Source: an uncultured Lachnospiraceae bacterium
GTDB lineage: Bacteria; Bacillota; Clostridia; Lachnospirales; Lachnospiraceae
Direction: 5' to 3'
DNA: 26,168 nt
NCBI GenBank assembly: GCA_910589635.1
Contig: CAJUTD010000016.1
Coordinates: forward strand, 1 to 26,168
A program made the position numbers and the translations under genes. This document shows, piece by piece, positions 8,718 through 16,397 of the stretch. The notes beneath the pieces were generated by a model that was given only the letters and a program-made list of their open reading frames with translations, did no database searches and was not told the DNA's origin. Position 1 is the first letter of the stretch. Every line of letters starts with the position of its first letter.

Positions 8718-9439
8718 AGGGAAAAACAGCAGTTATTACAGGGGCGTCGCGCGGAATTGGTGAGGCAATCGCCCATAAATTTGCGTCGCTTGGCGCCAAC
8801 GTTGCAGTGATTTACGCGGGTAATAACATAGCAGCGGAAAAAGTGTGTAAAAATTGCCAGGAAGAATACGGTGTAAAGGCAGTTTCGTACCAATGTGACG
8901 TGTCAGACTTTGATGCTGTCAAGCAGACTGTGGCCTCCATAAAGGCAGATTTCGGTACGGTACATATCTTAGTAAATAATGCCGGAATTACCAGGGATGG
9001 TCTCTGTGCCATGATGAAGGAAGACGATTTTTCATCTGTGATTGACACTAATCTTAAAGGTGCATTTAATTTTATTCGCCATTGTTCCGGTATGTTTCTC
9101 AAAAACCGTGAAGGCTCTATTATCAATATTGCCTCGGTCGTTGGGCTGACCGGGAACGCTGGCCAGAGCAATTACGCCGCTTCCAAAGCCGGTCTGATTG
9201 GTCTTACGAAATCGGTTGCCAAGGAATTGGCGTCGCGGGGAATTCGCTGTAATGCAATTGCCCCCGGTTTTATCAAGACCGATATGACGGAGGCGCAGGC
9301 GGACAATCCGCTGTTGGCGGCAGTGCCGCTTGGAAGGATGGGTGAAGTCTCAGATATAGCGGAGGCGGCTGCTTACCTCGCAACGGCAAATTATGTAACC
9401 GGAGAGGTGTTGCGTGTGGATGGCGGCATTGCGATGTAG
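8711..9439 (+). CDS. fabG: 3-oxoacyl-ACP reductase
   Basis: NADPH-dependent reduction of beta-ketoacyl-ACP to beta-hydroxyacyl-ACP. It is a short-chain dehydrogenase/reductase of 242 residues. The cofactor loop TGASRGIGEAIA, the NNAG motif, the catalytic triad Ser142-Tyr155-Lys159 (NYAASKAG) and the C-terminal VTGEVLRVDGG are all canonical. Start ATG 8711 overlaps the end of fabD by 7 bp. fabF follows after 21 bp. Confidence 0.95.
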   Translation: MLKGKTAVITGASRGIGEAIAHKFASLGANVAVIYAGNNIAAEKVCKNCQEEYGVKAVSYQCDVSDFDAVKQTVASIKADFGTVHILVNNAGITRDGLCAMMKEDDFSSVIDTNLKGAFNFIRHCSGMFLKNREGSIINIASVVGLTGNAGQSNYAASKAGLIGLTKSVAKELASRGIRCNAIAPGFIKTDMTEAQADNPLLAAVPLGRMGEVSDIAEAAAYLATANYVTGEVLRVDGGIAM

Positions 9440-9460
9440 GCAATAGAAGGAGAATTTATT

Positions 9461-10699
9461 ATGAGTGAAAATAGAAGAGTAGTTGTCACCGGTCTCGGTG
9501 CAGTTACCCCTGTAGGAAATAATGCAAAAGATACATGGGAAAGCCTGAAAAACGGCAAAAATGGCATAGCCCCCATTACGCTTTTCGATACAGAGAAACT
9601 CAAGGCAAAGCTCGGCGCAGAGGTCAAAGGATTTGAGCCGGGAGAATACCTGTCCACGAATGATATACTGCGCACAGACCGCTATGCACAGTTTGCCGTA
9701 GCGGCTGCACAGCAGGCAGTAGATGAAAGCGGTGTGCAGGGAACTGTGGAACCGGAGCGTTTTGCCGTGATGTTCGGCACCGGCATCGGCGGTATCGGCA
9801 CCTTTGAGAAGGAGCATACCAAATTGATGGAGAGAGGTCCACGCCGTGTGTCGTCCTTGTTTGTACCTATGATGATCGCCAATATGGCGGCGGGCATGAT
9901 TGCCATCCGGCATGATTGCCGCGGTTCGGCCATGCCGGCAGTTACTGCCTGTGCTTCCGGTTCCAATGCCATTGGCGAGGCTCTGCGCATGATCCGCCAT
10001 GGCTATGCGGACGCTGTGATCGCTGGTGGCGCAGAGGCGGCAATTAATGCGTCTGCCGTAGCAGGGTTTGCTAATATGCTGGCGCTCTCTACCTCGCAGA
10101 ATCCCGATGAGGCGTCGTTGCCTTTTGATAAGCGTAGAGGCGGTTTTGTCATTGGAGAAGGCGCAGTTGCGCTTGTTTTGGAAGAGTATGAGCACGCTAA
10201 AGAACGAGGAGCGGATATTTACGGCGAAGTTTGTGGCTATGGTTCTACCTGCGACGCTTACCATATTACAGCTCCCCATCCGGAAGCAAGGGGCGGCGCG
10301 CAGGCCATGCTGGATGCCATGAAAGAAGCCGGATATTGTGAAGAAGATATCGTTTATATTAATGCACACGGCACTGGTACACCGATGAATGACGTGATTG
10401 AGACAATGGCCATTAAGAAAGCGCTCGGTGAAGAAAAAGCCGGCAAAGCATATGTGAGTTCCACGAAATCAATGACCGGCCATATGCTGGGGGCGGCTGG
10501 CGCGTTGGAGGCGTTGGCTTGTTTGCAGGCTTTGAACGAAGGTATCATCCCTCCAACCATCAATTTGCTGGAACAGGATGAAGCGTGCGACCTAAATTGT
10601 GTACCCAATACTGCGGTAAATGCAGACATCACATTGGCGCTGTCCAATTCTCTGGGCTTTGGCGGCCACAATGCCTGTCTTGCTTTTAGAAAGGTGTAA
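9461..10699 (+). CDS. fabF: 3-oxoacyl-ACP synthase II
   Basis: Elongating condensing enzyme (KAS II): joins acyl-ACP with malonyl-ACP, releasing CO2. It has 412 residues. The Cys-His-His triad is complete: Cys164 in TACASGSNA, His303 in NAHGTGTP and His341 in MTGHMLGAAGA. The start is set by AGAAGGAGA upstream of ATG 9461. It is the only condensing enzyme in the operon; no FabH-type (Cys-His-Asn) initiating enzyme is present anywhere in the window. Confidence 0.96.
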   Translation: MSENRRVVVTGLGAVTPVGNNAKDTWESLKNGKNGIAPITLFDTEKLKAKLGAEVKGFEPGEYLSTNDILRTDRYAQFAVAAAQQAVDESGVQGTVEPERFAVMFGTGIGGIGTFEKEHTKLMERGPRRVSSLFVPMMIANMAAGMIAIRHDCRGSAMPAVTACASGSNAIGEALRMIRHGYADAVIAGGAEAAINASAVAGFANMLALSTSQNPDEASLPFDKRRGGFVIGEGAVALVLEEYEHAKERGADIYGEVCGYGSTCDAYHITAPHPEARGGAQAMLDAMKEAGYCEEDIVYINAHGTGTPMNDVIETMAIKKALGEEKAGKAYVSSTKSMTGHMLGAAGALEALACLQALNEGIIPPTINLLEQDEACDLNCVPNTAVNADITLALSNSLGFGGHNACLAFRKV

Positions 10700-10706
10700 T
10701 CAGATT

Positions 10707-11129
10707 ATGAATGAGACAGATATCCGTAAATATGCGGGGCTGATGCAGGAGCTCGGTCTTACCGGGCTGGAAGTCACGGAGGGGGATAAGGTTGTGCGCC
10801 TTGAGCGCGCCGTTCCCACAGTGGCAAAAGAAGTGGTGACACTTGACGCTGCCGCAGCCTCCACAGTTACGCCAGATGATGCAGATAAAAATTATATTAG
10901 CGTAACCTCCCCGCTTGTGGGTGTGTTTTATGCTGCTCCGGCAGAAAATGCCGAGCCTTATGTGGCAATTGGCGACCGCGTGAAAAAAGGGCAGACGCTC
11001 TGCATCGTGGAAGCTATGAAGCTGATGAATGAGATTACTGCCGAGGAGGACGGCGTAATTTCTGAAATTTGTGTGACAAACGACCAGGTTGTGGAATTTG
11101 GCACAGAATTATTCCGTATGAAGAGGTAA
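10707..11129 (+). CDS. accB: Biotin carboxyl carrier protein of acetyl-CoA carboxylase
   Basis: Carries biotin between the carboxylase (AccC) and the carboxyltransferase (AccD/AccA). It has 140 residues from ATG 10707, 7 bp after fabF, with AGGTG as ribosome site. The frame extends upstream inside fabF, but that part is not BCCP-like. The biotinylation motif EAMKLMNEI has its Lys at about residue 105. The middle is an Ala/Thr-rich flexible linker, followed by the biotinyl thumb region PLVGVFYAAP. Confidence 0.94.
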   Translation: MNETDIRKYAGLMQELGLTGLEVTEGDKVVRLERAVPTVAKEVVTLDAAAASTVTPDDADKNYISVTSPLVGVFYAAPAENAEPYVAIGDRVKKGQTLCIVEAMKLMNEITAEEDGVISEICVTNDQVVEFGTELFRMKR

Positions 11130-11134
11130 GGACA

Positions 11135-11551
11135 ATGGATAGAGAAGAAATTAAGAAGATACTGCCCCACCGGGACAACATGCTCCTGTTAGACGAGGTG
11201 ACAAAGGAGGATGACATTGCCATCGGCCATTACACGGTACGTGGCGATGAGTTTTTCTTAAAAGGCCATTTTCCAGGTAATCCGATTGTTCCTGGTGTGA
11301 TTCTCTGTGAAATCTTAGCACAGTCGGCTTGTGTGCTTATGGAGGATGCCATGAGTGAGGGGAAACTTCCTGTGTATACGGGACTTAACAATGTGAAATT
11401 TCGTTCCCCGGTGAAGCCTGGCGACACGATTAAGACGGAGTGCAGGATTAAGAGGGCGAAGCATCCCTTCTATTTTGCAGAAGGAGTTGTTACCGTAGAA
11501 GGGAAAGTATGCGTGTCGGCTGACTTTTCTTTTGCGATTATGGGAGAGTAA
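11135..11551 (+). CDS. fabZ: 3-hydroxyacyl-ACP dehydratase
   Basis: Hot-dog fold enzyme removing water from beta-hydroxyacyl-ACP to give trans-2-enoyl-ACP. It has 138 residues. The N-terminal KILPHRDNMLLLDEV is typical; the catalytic His45 lies in GHFPGNPIVPGV and Glu59 in LCEILAQSA. ATG 11135 was chosen over upstream in-frame starts because AAGAGGTAAGG lies just before it and the length matches FabZ. It sits between accB and accC, as in many Clostridia and streptococci. Confidence 0.95.
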   Translation: MDREEIKKILPHRDNMLLLDEVTKEDDIAIGHYTVRGDEFFLKGHFPGNPIVPGVILCEILAQSACVLMEDAMSEGKLPVYTGLNNVKFRSPVKPGDTIKTECRIKRAKHPFYFAEGVVTVEGKVCVSADFSFAIMGE

Positions 11552-11553
11552 TT

Positions 11554-12861
11554 ATGTTTTCTAAAATATTGATTGCCAACCGCGGTGAAATTGCCGTGCG
11601 CATCATTAGAGCCTGCAAAGAAATGGGTGTCGCTACAGTAGCAGTGTATTCTGAGGCGGACAAAAATGCCCTTCATGTGGCGTTGGCAGACCAAAGTTAC
11701 TGTATCGGCGGCCCGGAGGCTTCGGAGAGCTATCTGAACGAAAATCAGATTATCAGCACGGCCATTTTGGCAGGTGCACAGGCCATTCATCCGGGGTACG
11801 GATTTTTGTCGGAAAACGCCCATTTTGCCAGGCTTTGCCGCAAAAATGGGTTGGTATTTATCGGTCCTGACGCCGAGAGCATGGAGCGTCTCAGTGATAA
11901 GGCGGTCTTGAAAGAACTAATTCAGAAAACGAACCTCACTGTCATTCCAGGTACGAAAGCTGTGGCATCCGTGGAGGACGCAAAGCAGGCTGCTGAAAGA
12001 ATCGGCTATCCGGTCATGCTCAAGGCATGTGCCGGCGGCGGCGGGCGGGGTATCCGTCTGATCCGTGCCAAGGAAGATTTGGAAGAGGCATATCTACAGG
12101 CAACCAGCGAGGCTTTAAGTGCGTTTGGCGATGGCAGCGTGTATTTGGAGAAATATATTTTTCCGGCAAGACATGTGGAATTACAAATGCTGGCGGATGA
12201 GCAGGGAAATGCCGTGTGTCTTGGCGATCGGGATTGTTCCTTGCAGCGGCGCAACCAGAAACTGATTGAGGAGACGCCATCTCCTGCTATAGATGATGGG
12301 CAGAGGAGAAAAATTATCGCGCTTGCAACGGAAGCCGTTCAGAAAATCGGCTATGTCGGCGCAGGAACGCTGGAATTTTTAGTGGACAGAGATGGTAATT
12401 TCTGGTTTATGGAGATGAACGTCCGCTTGCAGGTAGAGCACTCTGTGACGGAAATGCTTACCGGTATTGACCTTGTAAAATGGCAGATTCGTATTGCCGC
12501 CGGTATTCCGCTCAATTTTACACAACAGGAAATCCGCATGAAAGGCTCGGCGATCGAGTGCAGGATCAATGCCGGAAGCTGCGGCACGCTGGAAATGCTG
12601 CATATTCCCGGCGGTCCTTCCGTGAGGTTTGATACTCATTTGATTGCAGGTACTGTCGTATCGCCCTATTATGACTCATTGCTCGGCAAGCTGGTTGTGT
12701 TTGCCAAAACGCGGGAGGAGACATTGCGGAAAATGCGCGCCTCTCTGTGCGAGCTTGTTATTGACGGTATTCCCACCAATATTGAGGAACAGTTACGCAT
12801 TGTAGAGGACGATAGATTTACGACAGGAAATTATGATTTAACTTTTATGGGTAATAGATAA
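11554..12861 (+). CDS. accC: Biotin carboxylase subunit of acetyl-CoA carboxylase
   Basis: ATP-dependent carboxylation of biotin on AccB using bicarbonate. It has 435 residues (E. coli 449). It starts with the biotin-carboxylase N-terminus (KILIANRGEIAVRIIRA). The ATP-grasp glycine loop KACAGGGGRGIR, the EKYIFPARHVELQ segment and the metal/bicarbonate site EMNVRLQVEHSVTE are clear. It begins 2 bp after fabZ. A 49-bp AT-rich gap follows before accD. Confidence 0.95.
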   Translation: MFSKILIANRGEIAVRIIRACKEMGVATVAVYSEADKNALHVALADQSYCIGGPEASESYLNENQIISTAILAGAQAIHPGYGFLSENAHFARLCRKNGLVFIGPDAESMERLSDKAVLKELIQKTNLTVIPGTKAVASVEDAKQAAERIGYPVMLKACAGGGGRGIRLIRAKEDLEEAYLQATSEALSAFGDGSVYLEKYIFPARHVELQMLADEQGNAVCLGDRDCSLQRRNQKLIEETPSPAIDDGQRRKIIALATEAVQKIGYVGAGTLEFLVDRDGNFWFMEMNVRLQVEHSVTEMLTGIDLVKWQIRIAAGIPLNFTQQEIRMKGSAIECRINAGSCGTLEMLHIPGGPSVRFDTHLIAGTVVSPYYDSLLGKLVVFAKTREETLRKMRASLCELVIDGIPTNIEEQLRIVEDDRFTTGNYDLTFMGNR

Positions 12862-12910
12862 AAAGTAAAATATAGATATAAAAATCAGAAATTTGATAAA
12901 AGGTGACAAA

Positions 12911-13762
12911 ATGGCATTAATCAATTTTTTAAAACCAAAAAACCAATTGGAAGAAGGCGGGCGTTCGGCTGCCCTTGTGCAGAGGGATGAAGGAGAACCG
13001 GAGAAAAAGTGCCCAAACTGCCATAAAGATATACCGTTAAGCCGTCTGTGGGCAAACCGCCTGGTGTGTCCCTGTGGATATCATTTTCGTATGAAAGCGC
13101 GGCAGCGCATGAAAATGTTGGTAGATAAAGACAGTTTTCAGGAATTGTATGCCGGAATGAAAGCGGGCAATCCGCTAAACTTTCCGGGATATCGGGATAA
13201 AGCAGAAAATGTCCGCGCTGCGAGTGGTGAAGAGGAAGCTGTCATCTGTGGCACGGCTAAGATTGGCAGGCAAAGCTGTTGTCTGTTTATCATGGAGCCT
13301 TATTTCATGATGGGCAGCATGGGCAGCGCAGTGGGAGAAAAGATTACTTTGCTGTTTGAGTATGCACAAAAACAGCGGCTGCCGGTCGTCGGTTTTACGG
13401 TTTCAGGCGGCGCAAGGATGCAGGAAGGGCTGTTATCGCTCATGCAAATGGCAAAGACGAGTGCAGCGGTCAAACGGCACAGTGATGCAGGCCTTTTATA
13501 TCTTGCAGTATTGACAGATCCCACGACAGGCGGCGTCACAGCCAGTTTTGCCATGGAGGCTGATATCATCTTAGCGGAACCCGGAGCAACCGTCGGGTTT
13601 GCCGGGGCGAGGGTGATTGAGCAGACGACCAAAAAATCATTGCCCAAAGGATTTCAAAAGTCGGAATTTGTGCTTGAGCACGGATTTGTAGACGCTATTG
13701 TCAGCCGCTTAAACCAGCGAAAAATGTTAGCGGAAATTCTTAAGATTCATAACGGAGGTTGA
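12911..13762 (+). CDS. accD: Acetyl-CoA carboxylase carboxyltransferase subunit beta
   Basis: With AccA it transfers carboxyl from biotin to acetyl-CoA. It has 283 residues from ATG 12911, preceded by AAAAGGTGA; a TTG at 12893 is in frame but has no ribosome site. The N-terminal zinc ribbon has CPNC and, about 20 residues on, CPCG, so the second knuckle is CxC instead of the usual CxxC. The crotonase-fold carboxyltransferase region follows (FMMGSMGSAVGEK, VSGGARMQEG, DPTTGGVTASFA). accA begins 4 bp downstream. Confidence 0.94.
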   Translation: MALINFLKPKNQLEEGGRSAALVQRDEGEPEKKCPNCHKDIPLSRLWANRLVCPCGYHFRMKARQRMKMLVDKDSFQELYAGMKAGNPLNFPGYRDKAENVRAASGEEEAVICGTAKIGRQSCCLFIMEPYFMMGSMGSAVGEKITLLFEYAQKQRLPVVGFTVSGGARMQEGLLSLMQMAKTSAAVKRHSDAGLLYLAVLTDPTTGGVTASFAMEADIILAEPGATVGFAGARVIEQTTKKSLPKGFQKSEFVLEHGFVDAIVSRLNQRKMLAEILKIHNGG

Positions 13763-13766
13763 TATT

Positions 13767-14555
13767 TTGAGCCTGATACCTTATAACAGAGTAAAACTTG
13801 CCCGAGACAGTGAAAGACCCACCGGGCTTGATTATATCAGAAATATTTTTAAAGGGTTTATGGAATTTCACGGTGACCGCCGCTTTGCAGACGACCATGC
13901 GGTTATCGGCGGGATTGCAAGGTTAAATGGCAATCCTGTGACTGTGATAGCCATAGAGAAGGGACATACGGCGAAAGAACGCACTTACCGTAATTTTGGA
14001 GCGGCGCATCCCGAAGGTTACCGCAAGGCGCTGCGGCTTATGAAGCAGGCGGAAAAATTCGGCAGGCCGATCATCTGCTTTGTTGACACTTCCGGCGCAT
14101 ACTGCGGCATTGGCGCAGAAGAGCGCGGGCAGGGGCAGGCAATTGCTGAGAATTTGATGGAAATGTCGACCTTGTGCGTGCCGGTCATTTCTATTCTCAT
14201 TGGCGAGGGCGGCAGCGGCGGCGCGCTCGGTTTAGCGGTCGCTGACCGCGTGTGGATGTTACAGAATGCCGTCTATTCCGTAATTTCCCCGGAGGGCTGC
14301 GCCAGTATTCTCTGGAAAGACGCATCGAAAGCGGAGACGGCAGCGGCGCGGCTCAAGCTCACAGCAGAAGACGCCAAGAGCTTGGGTGTGATTGAGCGCA
14401 TTTTGTCGGAAGACGACATTGGCAAAAAGGAATTTTATGAGCGCATCCGCACATTGCTGGCGGAGGAACTTGGCGAACTGTCGAACGACCTTGATTTGGT
14501 CGGTAAACGATATGAACGTTTTCGCCAGATCGGCGCGGATGTAGTGAATAAATAG
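13767..14555 (+). CDS. accA: Acetyl-CoA carboxylase carboxyltransferase subunit alpha
   Basis: Partner of AccD in the carboxyltransferase. It has 262 residues, shorter than the 319 of E. coli because the N-terminal helical extension is reduced, as in other clostridial AccA proteins. It starts with TTG 13767, supported by a perfect GGAGG 8 nt upstream (13754-13758). Family motifs: RNIFKGFMEFHGDR, FVDTSGAYCGIGAEERGQG, GEGGSGGALGL and SPEGCASILWKD. Last of the canonical fab/acc genes; the acyl-CoA synthetase begins 51 bp further on with its own AAGGAG site. Confidence 0.94.
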   Translation: MSLIPYNRVKLARDSERPTGLDYIRNIFKGFMEFHGDRRFADDHAVIGGIARLNGNPVTVIAIEKGHTAKERTYRNFGAAHPEGYRKALRLMKQAEKFGRPIICFVDTSGAYCGIGAEERGQGQAIAENLMEMSTLCVPVISILIGEGGSGGALGLAVADRVWMLQNAVYSVISPEGCASILWKDASKAETAAARLKLTAEDAKSLGVIERILSEDDIGKKEFYERIRTLLAEELGELSNDLDLVGKRYERFRQIGADVVNK

Positions 14556-14606
14556 TTTTGATTGTTTCCGCTGCATATGCGCGGCTGCAATAAACAAGGA
14601 GTAATT

Positions 14607-16238
14607 ATGAGCATATATCATAGATTCTGTACGGAAGTGCTGGATGAACAGGGCAATTTGCAGGAATTAACACTCAATTTTCCCGATAATTTTAACTTCG
14701 GTTACGACGTTGTTGACGTTATTGCGCAGGAAACGCCGGATAAAAGGGCGCTCGTCTGGTGCAATACCGAAGAGGAGGAACATATCTTCACTTTCTCAGA
14801 TATCAGAAATTATAGCAACCAGATGGCGAACGTGTTTCAGGATGCAGGCATTGTCCGGGGAGACAGGGTGATGTTGGTGCTCAAGCGTCATTATGAGTAC
14901 TGGTTTGCCGCAGTTGCGCTCCACAAATTGGGCGCAGTGATGATTCCGGCTACCCATATGCTGACGGAAAGTGATTTTGTATACCGCCTCAAGGCTTCCA
15001 AGGCGAAGGCGATTGTCTGCACTGTTCAGGATGAGGTACCGGAGAAAATTAAATCTGCACTTAAAAAATGTAATTTAGATGCGAAGCTTTGGTGTGTACA
15101 GGACGATGTGGAAGGTTTTGAAAACCTTACGGAACGTATGCGGGAATTTGGCAGTGATTTTGAACGCATCGAAACTGCCTCCTCAGATCCGATGATTATA
15201 TATTTTACCTCGGGGACAACGGGCTACCCCAAAGGAGTCATCCATGATTATACATATCCGTTGGCGCACATTGTTACCGCCAAATATTGGCAGCAGGCGG
15301 AGGATAATGGCTTGCATTTCACAGTGGCGGAGACCGGCTGGGCCAAAGCATCCTGGGGAAAAATTTATGGACAATGGCTGATTGGCAGCGCAGTTATGGT
15401 CTATGATTTCGATAATTTTGAGCCCAAGCAGCTCACCGCAGTCATTAACCGTTACGGCGTCACGTCCTTCTGCGCGCCCCCAACTGTTTACCGTTATCTT
15501 GTGCGCAAAGGAATTCCCGATATGCCCACATTAAAGCATGCCTCCACTGCCGGGGAAATGCTGGCTCCTGAAGTGTTCCATAAGTTTACGGAGCGCACAG
15601 GGCTTCCTCTCTGTGAAGGATATGGACAGACGGAGACGACGCTGCTTATGGCAAACTTTAGAGGTAAGGAAGCGGTCGAGGGCTCTATGGGAACCTCGTC
15701 TCCATTTTACAATGTAGAACTGCGCAATAAGTTTGGCGAACCTGTACCCGTCGGTGAGATTGGCGAAGTTGTCATTGTTCCGCCGGAAAATGGCAGGCAG
15801 CCCGGCGTGTTCACAGGGTATCTCGACAATGAGGAGCAGTATCGTCATGTGTGGCGCGGCGGCGTATATCACACAGGCGACGCGGCATACATGGACGAGA
15901 ACGGACATTGCTGGTTTCATGGGCGTTTTGATGACATTATCAAAACAGGCGGTTTCCGCGTAGGTCCGTATGAAGTGGAAAATGTCTTGATGGAACATCC
16001 GGCAGTCGTGGAGTGCAGCGTCATCGGTGTTCCTGATAAGCTCAGAGGGCAGGCGATCAAGGCTGTGATTGTACCCGGGGAGGGACATGAGCCGACCAAG
16101 GAACTTGAGTTGGAAATCAAAGAGTTCTGTAATCGCAAACTCGCCGAGTACAAATGGGTGCGCCTGATTGAATTTGTGCAGGAGATGCCCAAGACCATTA
16201 GCGGCAAAATCCAAAAGAACGTACAGCGTAAGGCTTGA
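14607..16238 (+). CDS. Acyl-CoA synthetase (medium-chain/ACSM-type, ANL superfamily)
   Basis: Adenylate-forming ligase: carboxylic acid + ATP + CoA to acyl-CoA + AMP + PPi. It has 543 residues from ATG 14607 (AAGGAG at 14596-14601). The phosphate loop YFTSGTTGYPKG, the A5 motif GYGQTETT, the hinge region HGRFDDIIKTGGFRVGP and the catalytic Lys in ISGKIQKN are intact. The segment ETGWAKASWGKIYGQW resembles medium-chain/ACSM ligases more than acetyl-CoA synthetase, but chain-length preference cannot be read. No transmembrane segment is visible. It is cotranscribed with the fab operon judging by the 51-bp gap and absence of a terminator. Firmicutes usually take up fatty acids by FakAB phosphorylation, so an acyl-CoA ligase here is unusual. 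Benzoate-type substrates are a possible alternative. Confidence 0.88.
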   Translation: MSIYHRFCTEVLDEQGNLQELTLNFPDNFNFGYDVVDVIAQETPDKRALVWCNTEEEEHIFTFSDIRNYSNQMANVFQDAGIVRGDRVMLVLKRHYEYWFAAVALHKLGAVMIPATHMLTESDFVYRLKASKAKAIVCTVQDEVPEKIKSALKKCNLDAKLWCVQDDVEGFENLTERMREFGSDFERIETASSDPMIIYFTSGTTGYPKGVIHDYTYPLAHIVTAKYWQQAEDNGLHFTVAETGWAKASWGKIYGQWLIGSAVMVYDFDNFEPKQLTAVINRYGVTSFCAPPTVYRYLVRKGIPDMPTLKHASTAGEMLAPEVFHKFTERTGLPLCEGYGQTETTLLMANFRGKEAVEGSMGTSSPFYNVELRNKFGEPVPVGEIGEVVIVPPENGRQPGVFTGYLDNEEQYRHVWRGGVYHTGDAAYMDENGHCWFHGRFDDIIKTGGFRVGPYEVENVLMEHPAVVECSVIGVPDKLRGQAIKAVIVPGEGHEPTKELELEIKEFCNRKLAEYKWVRLIEFVQEMPKTISGKIQKNVQRKA

Positions 16239-16253
16239 AAAAGCAACGGTTGT

Positions 16254-16285
16254 AATATCCGCAGAGAAGCAGCGGAAGATATTTT
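16254..16285 (+). terminator. Possible imperfect terminator after the fab operon
   Basis: AATATCCGC and GCGGaagATATT can pair with a 3-nt bulge around a 9-nt loop, followed by TTTAATGG. The stem is weak and the T-run short. Confidence 0.28.
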
Positions 16286-16287
16286 AA

Positions 16288-16312
16288 TGGGAAAATAGGT
16301 ACAGATTTCCCA
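16288..16312. promoter_or_regulatory. Inverted repeat upstream of the PAS/SARP gene
   Basis: TGGGAAA-N11-TTTCCCA, a perfect 7-bp dyad about 85 bp before the regulator gene and just upstream of its candidate promoter. It could be an operator, for example for autoregulation. No binding protein can be assigned. Confidence 0.28.
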
Positions 16313-16331
16313 ATAGGAACATAAGAAGAGA

Positions 16332-16360
16332 TGGCATTTTCCTTAGATATATGCTAAAAT
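16332..16360 (+). promoter_or_regulatory. Candidate promoter of the PAS/SARP gene
   Basis: -10 TAAAAT at 16355-16360 with a TGC extended -10 just before it (TGCTAAAAT). The -35 at 17-bp spacing is TGGCAT, a poor match. It lies about 40 bp before the start codon. Confidence 0.38.
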
Positions 16361-16397
16361 TTGTTCAGATAGTTGGTGCATAGTGCAAGGAGATGCC

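Noticed and set aside
9350..10369. 339-codon minus-strand open frame opposite fabF
   Set aside because: The plus strand carries an unmistakable FabF with all catalytic residues; the reverse frame encodes a Cys/His-rich sequence without family features.
10620..10706. Upstream extension of accB inside fabF
   Set aside because: The extra 29 residues are an off-frame reading of the conserved fabF end; GAAAGGTG supports ATG 10707.
15531..16214. 227-codon minus-strand open frame opposite the acyl-CoA synthetase
   Set aside because: Shadow of a complete ANL ligase on the plus strand; no ribosome site or recognisable motif.
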